A stretch of DNA of 64,000 nt from Polaromonas sp. JS666 (GCF_900103405.1 NZ_FNHX01000001.1:62001-126000), one strand, 5' to 3'; shown: positions 35,401 to 44,864, counted from the stretch's first letter. Numbers and translations are program-made. Notes: generated from the letters alone by a model not told the origin.

Positions 35401-36129
35401 ATGCCTTACGAACTTCATTACTGGCCCGGCATCCAGGGCCGCGGCGAATTTGTCCGGCTCGCGCTGGAGGCCGCCGGCGCCGACTACGTGGACGTGGCGC
35501 GCGGCTGTGAAGGCGAGGGTCAGGGCATTCCCGCGATGATGCATTTCATCGAGAGCGCCGCCGTGCACCAGCCGCCCTTCGCACCGCCATTCCTGGTGGA
35601 CGGCAAGACCATCGTCGGCCAGTCGGCGGCCATCCTGCTCTACCTGGGACCGCGCCTGGGCCTGGTCGGCAAAAGCGAAACAGCGCGCCTGTGGACGCAC
35701 CAGATCCAGCTCACGATTGCCGACGTTGTGGCCGAGGCGCACGACACCCACCATCCGGTGGGCACGGGTCTTTATTACGAAGAGCAGAAGACGGAAGCGC
35801 TCAGGCGCGCCAGGGAATTCAGGACGGCGCGCATCCGCAAATTCCTGGCCTGGTTTGAAGCCGTGCTGGTGCGCAACCCGCGCGGCAGTGCGCACCTGGT
35901 GGGCGGCAGCCTCAGTTATGCCGACCTCTCGCTGTTCCAGCTGGTGGAGGGATTGCTGTATGCCTTCCCCAAGGCCGCCCGCCGCGCGCTGAAAAACGTG
36001 CCGCATGTGATGGCGCTGCACGACCGCGTGGCGCGGCACAGGCGCGTGGCCGCCTACCTGGCCAGCGAGCGGCGCATTCCCTTTAACGAGGACGGCATCT
36101 TCCGCCGCTACCCGGAACTCGATGCCTGA
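35401..36129 (+). CDS. glutathione S-transferase family protein
   Basis: 242 residues. N-terminal thioredoxin-like domain (YELHYWPGIQGRGEFVRLALEAAG, FLVDGKTIVGQSAAILLYL with the SNAIL-like VGQSAA) and a helical C-terminal domain ending PHVMALHDRVARHRRVAAYLASERRIPFN. Tyr at position 3-7 and the QxA motif are alpha/pi-like GST features. ATG 35401 follows AGGAG; the longer frame to 35290 has no such site. Confidence 0.87.
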   Translation: MPYELHYWPGIQGRGEFVRLALEAAGADYVDVARGCEGEGQGIPAMMHFIESAAVHQPPFAPPFLVDGKTIVGQSAAILLYLGPRLGLVGKSETARLWTHQIQLTIADVVAEAHDTHHPVGTGLYYEEQKTEALRRAREFRTARIRKFLAWFEAVLVRNPRGSAHLVGGSLSYADLSLFQLVEGLLYAFPKAARRALKNVPHVMALHDRVARHRRVAAYLASERRIPFNEDGIFRRYPELDA

Positions 36130-36310
36130 GTTGCCGGCGTTTTGTGCGCGGCGCTCTCCTACATGCCTGTCTGTGCTTGCCTGACCGCCGCGTCTTGCAG
36201 CGCACGCGACCATGGTTGCCAGTGTCCGGCCACACAGCACACACAGCACACACAGGAAGCAGTGGCGCGGATCTCTTTCAAACCTGCGTTCGACACAAAG
36301 GAGACCTACC

Positions 36311-37279
36311 ATGGCCAAAGAGCATGATCCCAACCTTGATCCCATCAGCAAAGAGCCCGGCGCGCACCCGGTGGGCACCGGCATAGGCGCGGCCATGGGC
36401 GGCATCGCCGGGGGCGCCGCCGCCGGCGTGGTGGCCGGCCCTGCGGGAGCCGTTGTCGGTGGCGTGGCCGGCGCGATCGCCGGCGGCATGGGCGGCAAGG
36501 AAGCCGCCGAGGCGCTGGACCCGACGGCCGAAGAGGCTTACTGGCGCGACAGGCACACGCTGGAGCCTTATTACGAAAGCGGCCGTCCCTTTGACGACTA
36601 TGCACCCGCCTACCGGCTGGGTGTGGAGGGCCGGCGCGATTACCCGGGCTCGTTTGAGGAAACCGAAATGCGCCTGGCGGACCGCTGGGATACCTACAGG
36701 GGGCGCTCGACCCTGGACTGGCCGAAAGCCCGCCTGGCCAGCCGCGCGGCCTGGAACCGTGCGCACGAGCGGCTCAGCGCCTTTGAAACCACCGCCACCC
36801 TGAGCAACGCCGATACCGTCGGCGTGGCGGACGACGAGGAGATCATTGACACGCTCAACGACCTGCTCGAATCCTGCCGCGACGGCGAATACGGTTTCCG
36901 CGAATGCGCCGAGCACTCGCGCTCCGAAGACATCAAGGTCTTGCTGCACCGCCATTCCGGTGAATGCCGCGCCGCGGGCCTGGAGCTGCAGACCCTGATA
37001 CGCCAGCTGGGCGGCAAGCCCGATGAGGGCGGCTCCGTCAGCGGCGCGCTGCACCGCGGCTGGGTGTCCGTGCGCGCGACGCTGAGCGCCTACAGCGACC
37101 AAGCCATGCTCAATGAGTGCGAGCGCGGCGAGGACGCCGCCGTGGCGCGCTACCGCAAGGCCCTGAAGCAAAACCTGCCGCTTGCCATCAAGAGCGTGGT
37201 GGAGCGCCAGGCCCAGGGCGCCCAGCGCAACCACGACCAGGTCAAGGCCTTGCGCGATGCGCTGAAGGCCTCGAAATAA
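36311..37279 (+). CDS. glycine-zipper protein with PA2169-type (DUF2383) four-helix-bundle domain
   Basis: 322 residues. Residues about 20-65 form a glycine zipper (GTGIGAAMGGIAGGAAAG... GAVVGGVAGAIAGGMGG) able to insert into membranes. About 70-150 is a charged segment with EEAYWRDRHTLEPYYESGR. The C-terminal part (about 170-315) is the PA2169/DUF2383 helical bundle with DTLNDLLESCRDGEYGFRECAEHS and ERGEDAAVARYRKALKQ. Similar proteins are stress-linked (osmotic/RpoS type). AGGAG precedes ATG 36311. A strong terminator follows at 37341-37367. The fusion of the two parts is less common than the bundle alone. Confidence 0.82.
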   Translation: MAKEHDPNLDPISKEPGAHPVGTGIGAAMGGIAGGAAAGVVAGPAGAVVGGVAGAIAGGMGGKEAAEALDPTAEEAYWRDRHTLEPYYESGRPFDDYAPAYRLGVEGRRDYPGSFEETEMRLADRWDTYRGRSTLDWPKARLASRAAWNRAHERLSAFETTATLSNADTVGVADDEEIIDTLNDLLESCRDGEYGFRECAEHSRSEDIKVLLHRHSGECRAAGLELQTLIRQLGGKPDEGGSVSGALHRGWVSVRATLSAYSDQAMLNECERGEDAAVARYRKALKQNLPLAIKSVVERQAQGAQRNHDQVKALRDALKASK

Positions 37280-37340
37280 GGCGACGGTTCCAGAAAAGAT
37301 ATGTAGCGTTTCTTGCCGACACTCGAGGTTCGGCAAACCG

Positions 37341-37367
37341 GGGGCGGCGCAGGCTGCCCCTTTTTTT
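37341..37367 (+). terminator. rho-independent terminator
   Basis: GGGGCGGC pairing with GCTGCCCC (one G-T wobble) around GCAG, followed by seven T. It ends the transcript of the glycine-zipper gene, 62 bases after the stop. Confidence 0.85.
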
Positions 37368-37381
37368 CGCCTGGATGCCGG

Positions 37382-37711
37382 CTAATTCTTGAGGCGGCTG
37401 GCGCAGTCCACCTGCGCATCGAGCTGCATGCCGCCGCGCGAGTAGTCGACATCGGTGACCTTGCAGCCCGAGTGTTGCTCTATGGCCTGCAGCAGGGCGG
37501 CGCGTCCGGCGGGCGTGGTGGAGATTGGGCCGGCAGTGGGTGAGCTGGCTATCCAGGTGCCGGCGGTCAGCGCGCTGACCAGGTAGGTCCGCCCTTCGAC
37601 GGTGACGCGTTGCGCGGCAGGGTCTGCCCGCATGCCGGTGCAGGCCACCAAGCCTGCACCGCACAGCAAGGCCCAGCTTGCGATGGGCGCGGCATGCCGG
37701 AAAGCCTTCAT
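37382..37711 (-). CDS. hypothetical lipoprotein
   Basis: 109 residues with a lipoprotein signal peptide and lipobox LVACTG at about residue 21-26, then a compact domain with QRVTVEGRTYLVSALTAGTWIAS and a Cys-containing end QVDCASRL. Family unknown. Its ATG overlaps the upstream lipoprotein stop by ATGA (37708-37711). Confidence 0.7.
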   Translation of the reverse strand: MKAFRHAAPIASWALLCGAGLVACTGMRADPAAQRVTVEGRTYLVSALTAGTWIASSPTAGPISTTPAGRAALLQAIEQHSGCKVTDVDYSRGGMQLDAQVDCASRLKN

Positions 37712-37884
37712 GCGGACGCGCGCGTACCGCGCGGCGCCACCAGCGGCGCCGCCGGCAGGGCCTGTGCTGATGTGTTCGCGGCTTTGGGTTCAGGCACTTT
37801 GGGTGGGGCTTTGGGTGACTTGGCGTCGGGGCAAGCGGACAAAAGCAGCAAGCCGGCCAGTGTGAAGGGCAAGAGGGGCTTCAT
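37708..37884 (-). CDS. small hypothetical lipoprotein
   Basis: 58 residues: signal peptide PLLPFTLAGLLLLSAC with lipobox LLSAC, then a Pro/Lys/Ala-rich tail. It overlaps the next gene by 4 bases, so the two lipoproteins are coexpressed. The longer reading frame upstream has no good start. No family recognised. Confidence 0.65.
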   Translation of the reverse strand: MKPLLPFTLAGLLLLSACPDAKSPKAPPKVPEPKAANTSAQALPAAPLVAPRGTRASA

Positions 37885-37985
37885 GGTGTCTCCAGGCGCA
37901 TGCTGTTGCGCTGCCTGAAATGATAGGCCGCGGGCCCGCGCAAGGCCAGTGCCGCAAGGCAAGTCGCGGTGGCCACCTACACCGC

Positions 37986-38198
37986 CTACAGGCGGCGGCG
38001 CGGGTGCGCGCTGCCCACGCCCATGCGCTGCAGGGCTTCGCTGAGGCTGCGCGCGGGCTGTGCAGCCGTGCACTGCTGCTGGGTGGGCGATGGCCTGGCC
38101 TTGTCGGTGGCGGCATGCTGCCTGACCCGTTCCGCCGCCAGCCGGCGGCCTTCGGTCTGCAGGTAAAGCGTCAGATCCATTTCATCGGGCTGGTTCAT
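37986..38198 (-). CDS. small hypothetical protein
   Basis: 70 residues, hydrophilic, with a helical N-terminal part DLTLYLQTEGRRLAAERVRQHA and a Pro/Ser/Arg-rich end. GAGG lies five bases before ATG 38198. Supported only by that site and by its plausible composition. Confidence 0.4.
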   Translation of the reverse strand: MNQPDEMDLTLYLQTEGRRLAAERVRQHAATDKARPSPTQQQCTAAQPARSLSEALQRMGVGSAHPRRRL

Positions 38199-38295
38199 GG
38201 CTGCCTCGCAAGTCCCGTCCTGGGGACGCAAAAAAGCGGAGGCGCATGGCCTCCGCTGGCTGTCTTCCTGGCTGGAAGGCGCGCACGGCGCTCTA

Positions 38296-38574
38296 TCAGT
38301 TGCTGCTGCGGCCCGATTGCCGGCTGCCCGAATCTTCGGGCTGCATGTTCTCATCGCGCTCCGACTGCTTTTGCGGATTGTCCCGGGCGCTGCCGTGCTG
38401 GCCCTGCTGCCCAGGCTGGCGCTGGTTGCCCTGGCCCTGGTTCAGTTGCGCATCGCTGGACTGGTTGATGTTCTGCCTGTCCTGCTGGCCGGGCTGGTTG
38501 CGTTGGCCTTGTTGCTGCTGCTTGTCCTGGGCTTGGGGGTTGTTTCTTTTCTGATCATTCTGCTTGGATGGCAT
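38296..38574 (-). CDS. Q/N-rich disordered hypothetical protein
   Basis: 92 residues made almost wholly of Gln, Asn, Gly, Ser, Arg and Asp, with no hydrophobic core (for example QNDQKRNNPQAQDKQQQQGQ). A strong AAGGAGA ribosome site precedes ATG 38574. It is an intrinsically disordered protein 159 bases downstream of ligD on the same strand. Function unknown; a stress or desiccation-related role is conjecture. Confidence 0.6.
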   Translation of the reverse strand: MPSKQNDQKRNNPQAQDKQQQQGQRNQPGQQDRQNINQSSDAQLNQGQGNQRQPGQQGQHGSARDNPQKQSERDENMQPEDSGSRQSGRSSN

Positions 38575-38733
38575 ACCGGTTCTCCTTGAAAAGATGACTG
38601 GGTTGAATGCGAAATGACGGTATGAAACCGCCATGAAGCCAATGTAAAACCGCACCCGCATTCGCCATGTCGGGCCGCGGGCCCTGCGTGTGTAGGAGGC
38701 GGATGACAGCCGGCTGGACCTTCAGATGGACCT

Positions 38734-41292
38734 TTATTTGGCCTGCGCTGCCGGCTTGAAACCGAGCTGCTTCATCGCGGCCGCCAGGCCGTTGCGCGAG
38801 CCCTCGTAGGCGTCCCAGGGCTGGTTGCCGACGGCCAGGCGGGCGCCCAGCGTCTGGGCCGTCCAGTGCGCGCCGCCGGTCAGCGAATCCAGTTCGTCCC
38901 AGGCCACCGGCACCGACACGCCCATGCCCGGCCGCGCACGCAGCGACCAGGCACATACCGTGGTCGCGCCGAAGCCGTTGCGCAGGTAGTCGGGGAAAAC
39001 CTTGCCGACACGGTTTTTGGGGCCGCTCTTGGCGGCAAAGCGCTGCGGAATTACGGCGGCCAGGTGCAGCACCAGCGCATGCGAGAAGTCCTTCACCGTG
39101 TCGAAGTCGTATTGCCGCTTGAGCGGCACCACCACATGCAGGCCCTTGCCGCCGCTGGTCTTGAGGAAGCTGGAGAGCTTGAGTTCGTCGAGAAAGGCGC
39201 GCACCAGCTGCGCGGCCTCCTGCACCTGCGGCCAAGCCACGCCTTCGCCCGGGTCCAGGTCAAAAGTCATGCGGTCCGGCTTGTGGATGGCGCGCGTGGT
39301 GGCGTTCCAGGTATGGAACTCGATCACATTGAGCTGCGTGGCGGCCAGCAGGGCGGCGGCGGAGGGAATCTCCAGCAGCGGTTCATGGCCGGGGTCGAGC
39401 GCCGGGTCCAGCAGCTTGATGCCGGGGATGGAGGCGGCCTCGGCATGCTTCTGGAAGAACAGCTCGCCGCCTATGCCCGAAGGCGCGCGCACCAGTGCGG
39501 TCGGCCGGGCCTTGAGATGCGGCAGCATCAGTGACGCGACCTGCGCGTAGTGCTCGACCACATTCTGTTTGGTAAAGCCGGTGCTGCTGTCGATCACTCG
39601 GTCGGCGTGGGTGATGCGCAGGGACTTCAGCGCGGCCGGAGTGTTTTTTTTCGCAGGATTCACGGCGGCGCCTTTCTGGCCGCTTTTCAGGGCGGCGGGT
39701 TTTTCACGCAGGATGCGGCTGGCGGGCTTGTCGCTGCGCAGGCCCTGGAACACCGAGTGGCGGATGTGGCCGCCGTGCGTCCATTCGCCAAAAGCGACTT
39801 CGGCCAGCAGCTGCGGCTTGACGAACTGGCCTTTGACGCCGGCCGGCAGCTTCGCGAAAGGGCTGCGCTCCGTATGGATTTTTTCCAGCCGCGCCTTGAG
39901 GTCCTTGAGCACCTTGTCGTTAAAGCCGGTGCCGACGTTGCCGGCGTACTTCAGTGCGCCGTCTTCGTCGTGCACACCCAGCATCAGCGCGCCCAGGCCG
40001 GCGCGCGAGCCCTTGGGGGCTGTGTAGCCGCCTATCACGAACTCCTGACGCAACTGGGTCTTGAGCTTGATCCAGTCCGGCGAGCGGCGCGAGACATAGG
40101 CCGAATCCACGCGCTTGCCGATCACGCCTTCAAGGCCGACCCGCCGCGCCGACACCAGCAGGTCTTGCGGCGATGCTTCAAGCGTGTCGCTAAAACGTAT
40201 GCCCTCCTGCGGATGGCGGGTGACCAGCGCGCACAGCAGTTCGCGGCGCTGCGACAGCGGCAGCCGGCGCAGGTCCAGCCCATCGAAGTAGGGCAGGTCG
40301 AACACGTAGTACACAATGCGGGCCGTGCTCGCATGGTCAAACGCGTTTTGCAGCGCGCCGAAGTCGGGCAGGCCATGCTCGTTCATCACCACGATCTCGC
40401 CGTCCACCCAGCCCGAGGGAATCTCCAGCGCGGCCACGGCCTCGGCCAGGCGGGGCAGTTTGTGCGTCCAGTCGTTGCCGTTGCGTGTCATGAGGCGAAC
40501 CGAGTCCCCGTCTATGCGTGCCAGCAGGCGGTAGCCGTCGTACTTGATTTCATAGGCCCAGCCTTGCGGGTCGGCAGGCGGCGCCGCCACCAGCGTGGCC
40601 AGTTGTGGCGTCAGTAGCTCGGGCAGCTTGGCCTTAACGGCGCCTTCCGGAGTATCGGCGGCGGTTTGCGCGGCTTTCTTCGCCGCGGCCTTGCCTGACG
40701 CCTTGCCGGGTTTTTCCGCGGCGTCACGCGGCAGGGGCCGGCCCGAAAGCACGCTGTTGGGCAGGGCCTGGAGCACGTCGTAGTCTTTTTCCGGGCGGGC
40801 GTGTTCGTCGTGTTCTTTGATCAGCAGCCAGGGCTCGTGGCTTTCATCGCCGCGGCCGTGCATGCGCACCAGGGTCCAGCCGCCCTTGAGCTTTTCACCG
40901 TGCAGTTCGAACTTGAGCTTGCCGGCCTTGAGGCTCTTGGCCGGGTCTCCGTGCGGCGTCCAGAGGCCCCGGTCCCAGACGATCACATCGCCCGCGCCGT
41001 ATTGTCTGGCTGGAATGCTGCCCTCAAACCCCGCATAGGAAATCGGGTGGTCCTCGACACGCACGCCCATGCGTTTGACGGCCGGGTCCAGACTGGGGCC
41101 CTTGGGCGCGGCCCAGCTTTTGAGCGCGCCCTGCAGCTCCAGGCGGAAGTCGTAATGAAGGTTGCGCGCGTCGTGTTTCTGGATCACAAAGCGCAGAGAC
41201 TTGTCCGAGCGCGTGCCGCCTTCCGCAGGCTCGGGTGTGCGCGAAAAGTCGCGCTTGGCGCGGTAGCTTTTGAGGGAATCGCGGTCGTCCAT
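38734..41292 (-). CDS. ligD: multifunctional DNA ligase D (NHEJ)
   Basis: 852 residues with the three LigD modules in the usual Pseudomonas order. Residues about 1-185 are the 3'-phosphoesterase (RFVIQKHDARNLHYDFRLELQG, PKGPSLDP, YAGFEGSIPARQYGAGDVIVWDRG). About 215-540 is the ATP-dependent ligase (KYDG lysine in YEIKYDGYRLLAR, WVDGEIV, EGVIGKR). About 545-852 is the primase-like polymerase (THADRVI, ASLMLPHLKARPTALVRAPSGI, MTFDLDPGEG, KTSGGKGLHVVVPL). It repairs double-strand breaks together with Ku, encoded 24 bases upstream. Confidence 0.95.
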   Translation of the reverse strand: MDDRDSLKSYRAKRDFSRTPEPAEGGTRSDKSLRFVIQKHDARNLHYDFRLELQGALKSWAAPKGPSLDPAVKRMGVRVEDHPISYAGFEGSIPARQYGAGDVIVWDRGLWTPHGDPAKSLKAGKLKFELHGEKLKGGWTLVRMHGRGDESHEPWLLIKEHDEHARPEKDYDVLQALPNSVLSGRPLPRDAAEKPGKASGKAAAKKAAQTAADTPEGAVKAKLPELLTPQLATLVAAPPADPQGWAYEIKYDGYRLLARIDGDSVRLMTRNGNDWTHKLPRLAEAVAALEIPSGWVDGEIVVMNEHGLPDFGALQNAFDHASTARIVYYVFDLPYFDGLDLRRLPLSQRRELLCALVTRHPQEGIRFSDTLEASPQDLLVSARRVGLEGVIGKRVDSAYVSRRSPDWIKLKTQLRQEFVIGGYTAPKGSRAGLGALMLGVHDEDGALKYAGNVGTGFNDKVLKDLKARLEKIHTERSPFAKLPAGVKGQFVKPQLLAEVAFGEWTHGGHIRHSVFQGLRSDKPASRILREKPAALKSGQKGAAVNPAKKNTPAALKSLRITHADRVIDSSTGFTKQNVVEHYAQVASLMLPHLKARPTALVRAPSGIGGELFFQKHAEAASIPGIKLLDPALDPGHEPLLEIPSAAALLAATQLNVIEFHTWNATTRAIHKPDRMTFDLDPGEGVAWPQVQEAAQLVRAFLDELKLSSFLKTSGGKGLHVVVPLKRQYDFDTVKDFSHALVLHLAAVIPQRFAAKSGPKNRVGKVFPDYLRNGFGATTVCAWSLRARPGMGVSVPVAWDELDSLTGGAHWTAQTLGARLAVGNQPWDAYEGSRNGLAAAMKQLGFKPAAQAK

Positions 41293-41316
41293 GGCCAGGG
41301 CTGCGCGTGGAGCCGC

Positions 41317-42225
41317 CTAGGCGGCGCGCCGCCTTGCGGGGGCATGCGCCCTGGTTTTGGCCGCGGGTTTTTTGCGTGTGGGCGCCTTGGCGGCGGCCTT
41401 GGCCTTGGGCGCATCGCCGCCGCCCTTGCGCAGGCTGCGCTGCAGCAACTCGGTCAGGTCAATGATCTTGGCGCCGGAACGGGCTTCGGGCTCCTCAGAT
41501 TCTTCCGGCTGCACCACGCTCTCCAGTTTGCCTTCCTTGGCCTTGCGCTTGACCAGCGCCATGATGTCGTCCTTGAAGGAGTCGGTGAACTGTTTGGGGT
41601 CCCATTGGCCAGTCATGTCGTCCACCAGCTGTTTGGCCATGGCCAGCTCCTTGTCGGACAGGCCCGCGGCCTTGGCGCCCACGGGGGGCAAGTTCAGCTC
41701 TTCCAGTGAACGGATGTCGGCGCCCCAGCGCAACAGGTTCAGCACCAGCGCCGGGCCCGACGGCACCAGCACGGCCAGATGTTGCTTGGTCTGGATGATG
41801 ACGCGGGCAATGCCCACGCGCTGCGTCTTCAGCAGGGTGTCGCGCAGCAGGGCATAGACTTTTTGCCCCTTGTTGATGGGCGCGACGTAGTAGGGCCGCT
41901 CCAGGTAGACAAAAGGAATCTCGGTGTTGGGCACAAAACTTTCGATCTCTATGGTCTGGGTGGTCTTGGGGTAGGCGGCGGCGATTTCTTCCTCGGACAA
42001 CACCACGTACTGGCCGTCCTCGTATTCGACGCCCTTGACGATGTTCTCCTTGCTGATTTCCTTGCCGGTGCGCTTGTTGATGCGCTTGTAGCCCACTGGG
42101 TCCATGCTGCGCTTGTCCAGCCAGTCGAAGTCGATGCCGCTTTCGGAGGTGGCCGAATGCAGCGCGACGGGAATGTGGACCAGGCCGAAGCTGATGGCGC
42201 CTTTCCAGAGAACGCGGGATGTCAT
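41317..42225 (-). CDS. ku: DNA end-binding protein Ku
   Basis: 302 residues. Ku core domain begins VLWKGAISFGLVHIPVALHSAT and includes GYKRINKRTGKEI, YVVLSEEEI and FLERPYYV-type segments (FVYLERPYYVAP). The C-terminal tail (about 265-302) is Lys/Arg/Ala-rich, as in bacterial Ku proteins where it aids end threading and LigD recruitment. Forms the upstream gene of a ku-ligD operon. ATG 42225 starts the conserved domain; the longer frame is spurious. Confidence 0.95.
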   Translation of the reverse strand: MTSRVLWKGAISFGLVHIPVALHSATSESGIDFDWLDKRSMDPVGYKRINKRTGKEISKENIVKGVEYEDGQYVVLSEEEIAAAYPKTTQTIEIESFVPNTEIPFVYLERPYYVAPINKGQKVYALLRDTLLKTQRVGIARVIIQTKQHLAVLVPSGPALVLNLLRWGADIRSLEELNLPPVGAKAAGLSDKELAMAKQLVDDMTGQWDPKQFTDSFKDDIMALVKRKAKEGKLESVVQPEESEEPEARSGAKIIDLTELLQRSLRKGGGDAPKAKAAAKAPTRKKPAAKTRAHAPARRRAA

Positions 42226-42464
42226 GGGATTTTCCTGATGAAGGTCTAGGTAAATCAGTGTGGGAGCCGTGCCCGCGCGCCTGTGTCGGCCTGCCAAGAG
42301 CCCTTTCGTAGGACGGCGGCTTTTGTGAGGGTTGCGGGGCTTGCGGGCGGGCGCGGCCGCGGCGCCGGCATGTCGTCCGGAACCCACCGCCCGCATGGGG
42401 TTTGTCCTACGGGCAGGCCGCGGGCACGCCACGCACAATCGGCTCCTGTTTCAAGGAGCCGACC

Positions 42465-42926
42465 ATGCCGACCCGCCGCACCGCCGCCCGTTTGTCCCTT
42501 GCCGCCGTGGCCATGGCCGCGGCCGCCCTCACGGGCTGCAGCGTGATGGACCGCCAGTCCAACCTGGTGGCCATGACCACACAATTGCGCGGGGCCAACG
42601 AGGTACCGGCCAATGCCAGCACAGGCAGTGGTCAGGTCGACGCGGTGTTCGACAAAAACACCAACCTGCTGCGCTGGAAGGTCAGCTACACCGGCCTGAC
42701 GGGCCCGGCCACGGCGGGGCATTTCCACGGTCCCGCGGCCATAGGTGCGAACGCCGGCGTGGCCCTGCCATGGGCCGGCCCCATGCGCAGCCCCCTGGAT
42801 GGCAGCGCCACGCTGACGGCCGCCCAGGCCGCCGACCTGCTGGCCGGCCGCTGGTACGCCAACGTCCACACCGCCGCCTATCCCGGCGGGGAAGTGCGCG
42901 GCCAGATGACCGTGGTGCGCAACTAG
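42465..42926 (+). CDS. CHRD-domain lipoprotein
   Basis: 153 residues. Lipoprotein signal with lipobox LTGC (about residue 25), then a CHRD domain: LRGANEVPANASTGSGQVDAVFD, LRWKVSYTGLTGPATAGHFHGPAA, RWYANVHTAAYPGGEVRGQM. CHRD domains are extracytoplasmic beta-sheets first described in chordin; the role in bacteria is unknown. AAGGAG precedes ATG 42465. Confidence 0.88.
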   Translation: MPTRRTAARLSLAAVAMAAAALTGCSVMDRQSNLVAMTTQLRGANEVPANASTGSGQVDAVFDKNTNLLRWKVSYTGLTGPATAGHFHGPAAIGANAGVALPWAGPMRSPLDGSATLTAAQAADLLAGRWYANVHTAAYPGGEVRGQMTVVRN

Positions 42927-42977
42927 GCGCAGGGGTTTGCCACTGCCTCCGGGCCTTCCGGAGGCTGTCGATTAAAT

Positions 42978-43020
42978 GGTTGCGCGCGCAACCGGATGGG
43001 TTTATAGTTGCGGGCGCAAC
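42978..43020. promoter_or_regulatory. paired operators upstream of the MarR-hmgA-fahA operon
   Basis: GGTTGCGCGCGCAACC (42978-42993, perfect) and GTTGCGGGCGCAAC (43007-43020) share GTTGCGnnCGCAAC with centres 28 bp apart. They lie 24-66 bases before the MarR start, fitting autoregulation and control of homogentisate degradation. Confidence 0.7.
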
Positions 43021-43043
43021 CAATAAATCAACCGGTGGCCCGC

Positions 43044-43505
43044 ATGATCAAGCTCGACAGAACCCTGACCTACCGCCTGCATCTGCTGCACAAGCTGACC
43101 GACCTGGAAAGCCAGCGTGCCTATGTGGCCGAGGCCGGGCTGTCCATGAGCGACGGCCGCTGCCTCACGGCGGTCGGCACCTTCGCGCCGCTGTCGGTCA
43201 ACGACCTTGCGCAAAAAGCCAACCTCAACAAGGGCCAGGCCAGCCGGGCCGCCCAGTCGCTGGTCGACCAGGGCCTGGTCGTCAAGGCCGCCAGCCCGAC
43301 CGATGGCCGCGGCGTGGTGCTGACCATGACACCCAAGGGCAAGGCCGCCTGGCAGCGCGCCATGCAACTGGTGGGCCGGCGCAACCAGGATATTTTTGGC
43401 GTGCTGAGCGCGGCCGAACGCGAGCAGCTCAGCGATTTTTTCGACCGCTTGATCGCCAAGGCCAGGGCCGACGGCGGCGCGGTTGAAGACGCCGGCGAAG
43501 AATGA
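43044..43505 (+). CDS. MarR-family regulator of homogentisate degradation
   Basis: 153 residues, winged helix with LSVNDLAQKANLNKGQASRAAQSLVDQGLVVKAASPTDGRGVVLTMTPKGK. ATG 43044 is chosen; a TTG at 43008 would start inside an operator. It is the first gene before hmgA (24 bases) and fahA and probably represses them until homogentisate or an upstream metabolite is present. The family assignment to a specific HmgR/HmgQ name is not made. Confidence 0.85.
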   Translation: MIKLDRTLTYRLHLLHKLTDLESQRAYVAEAGLSMSDGRCLTAVGTFAPLSVNDLAQKANLNKGQASRAAQSLVDQGLVVKAASPTDGRGVVLTMTPKGKAAWQRAMQLVGRRNQDIFGVLSAAEREQLSDFFDRLIAKARADGGAVEDAGEE

Positions 43506-43529
43506 CATGGGAATTTTGGAGAAACCGCA

Positions 43530-44837
43530 ATGAACACGAACACCCCCTTGCGCTACCAGTCCGGCTTCGGCAATGAATTCGCCAGCGAAGCCGTCGCTGG
43601 TGCCTTGCCCCAAGGCCGCAACAGCCCGCAGCGCGCGCCGCACGACCTGTACACCGAGTTGATATCCGGCACGGCCTTCACCGCGCCGCGCGCCGAGAAT
43701 CGCCGCACCTGGCTGTACCGCCGCCAGCCCTCGGTGGTGGTGGGCGGCTACCAGCCTTATGCGCAGCCGCAGTGGACCACGGGCGCCGCCGGCGGCATGG
43801 CCGTGCCGCCCGATCCCTTGCGCTGGAACCCGTTTCCCATTCCCGCGGAACCGCTGGATTTTGTCGACGGCCTGCGCACCGTGGCGGCCAACGGCGACGC
43901 CGAGGCCCAGACCGGCATGGCCGCCCATATGTATGTAGCCAACCGTTCCATGGCGCGGCGCGCGCTGGTCAATGCCGACGGCGAAATGCTGCTGGTGCCG
44001 CAGCAGGGCCGGCTGGTGCTGACCACCGAGCTGGGTATCCTGGACGTGAAGCCTGGTGAAATCGCCGTGCTGCCGCGCGGCATGGCCTTCAGCGTGGGCT
44101 TGCCCGACGGCGCCTCGCGCGGCTACATCTGCGAGAACTACGGCGCGCACTTTCGCTTGCCCGAGCTGGGCCCCATAGGTTCCAACGGCCTGGCCAATGC
44201 GCGTGATTTCCTCGCGCCCGTGGCGGCGTTTGACGCCGATGACGAGCCTGGCAAAGGCTACGAAATCATCAAGAAGTTCGGCGGCCGTTTGTGGTCGACC
44301 ACGCAGCCGCGCAGCCCCTTCAACGTGGTGGCCTGGCACGGCAACCTGGTGCCCTGCAAGTACGACACCGCGCATTTCATGACCATAGGCTCCATCAGCT
44401 ACGACCATCCGGACCCGTCCATCTTCACCGTGCTGACCTCGCCCTCGGACACGCCGGGCACGGCCAACTGCGACTTTGTGATCTTTCCGCCGCGCTGGCT
44501 GGTGGCCGAGGACACCTTCCGCCCGCCCTGGTACCACCGCAACCTCATGAGCGAGTTCATGGGCCTGGTCTACGGCCAGTACGACGCCAAGCCCGAGGGA
44601 TTCAAGCCCGGCGGCGCCTCGCTGCACAACTGCATGGTGCCGCACGGCCCCGACGCTGAGGCCTTTGAAAAAGCCAGCGCGGCCGACCTCAAGCCGCACA
44701 AGCTGGACAACACCCTGGCCTTTATGTTCGAAAGCCGCTACCGCTTTGTGCCCACGGCCTATGCCATGCAGGGCGGGGCGCTGGACGCCGCTTATGCCGG
44801 CTGCTGGGCCGGGCTCAAGGACCAGTTCAAAGGCTGA
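43530..44837 (+). CDS. hmgA: homogentisate 1,2-dioxygenase
   Basis: 435 residues. Fe(II)-dependent ring cleavage of homogentisate to maleylacetoacetate in tyrosine/phenylalanine catabolism. Characteristic segments: [71 protein letters not shown] and [16 protein letters not shown], which include the iron ligands His, Glu and His. Full length. Followed after 27 bases by fahA. Confidence 0.97.
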   Translation: MNTNTPLRYQSGFGNEFASEAVAGALPQGRNSPQRAPHDLYTELISGTAFTAPRAENRRTWLYRRQPSVVVGGYQPYAQPQWTTGAAGGMAVPPDPLRWNPFPIPAEPLDFVDGLRTVAANGDAEAQTGMAAHMYVANRSMARRALVNADGEMLLVPQQGRLVLTTELGILDVKPGEIAVLPRGMAFSVGLPDGASRGYICENYGAHFRLPELGPIGSNGLANARDFLAPVAAFDADDEPGKGYEIIKKFGGRLWSTTQPRSPFNVVAWHGNLVPCKYDTAHFMTIGSISYDHPDPSIFTVLTSPSDTPGTANCDFVIFPPRWLVAEDTFRPPWYHRNLMSEFMGLVYGQYDAKPEGFKPGGASLHNCMVPHGPDAEAFEKASAADLKPHKLDNTLAFMFESRYRFVPTAYAMQGGALDAAYAGCWAGLKDQFKG

Positions 44838-44864
44838 TGCCGAAACCTCATTTTTAAGCCGACC

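Noticed and set aside
36225..36260. Short CACACAG repeats
   Set aside because: Only three short imperfect units; not a CRISPR or a known satellite, no unit longer than ten bases.
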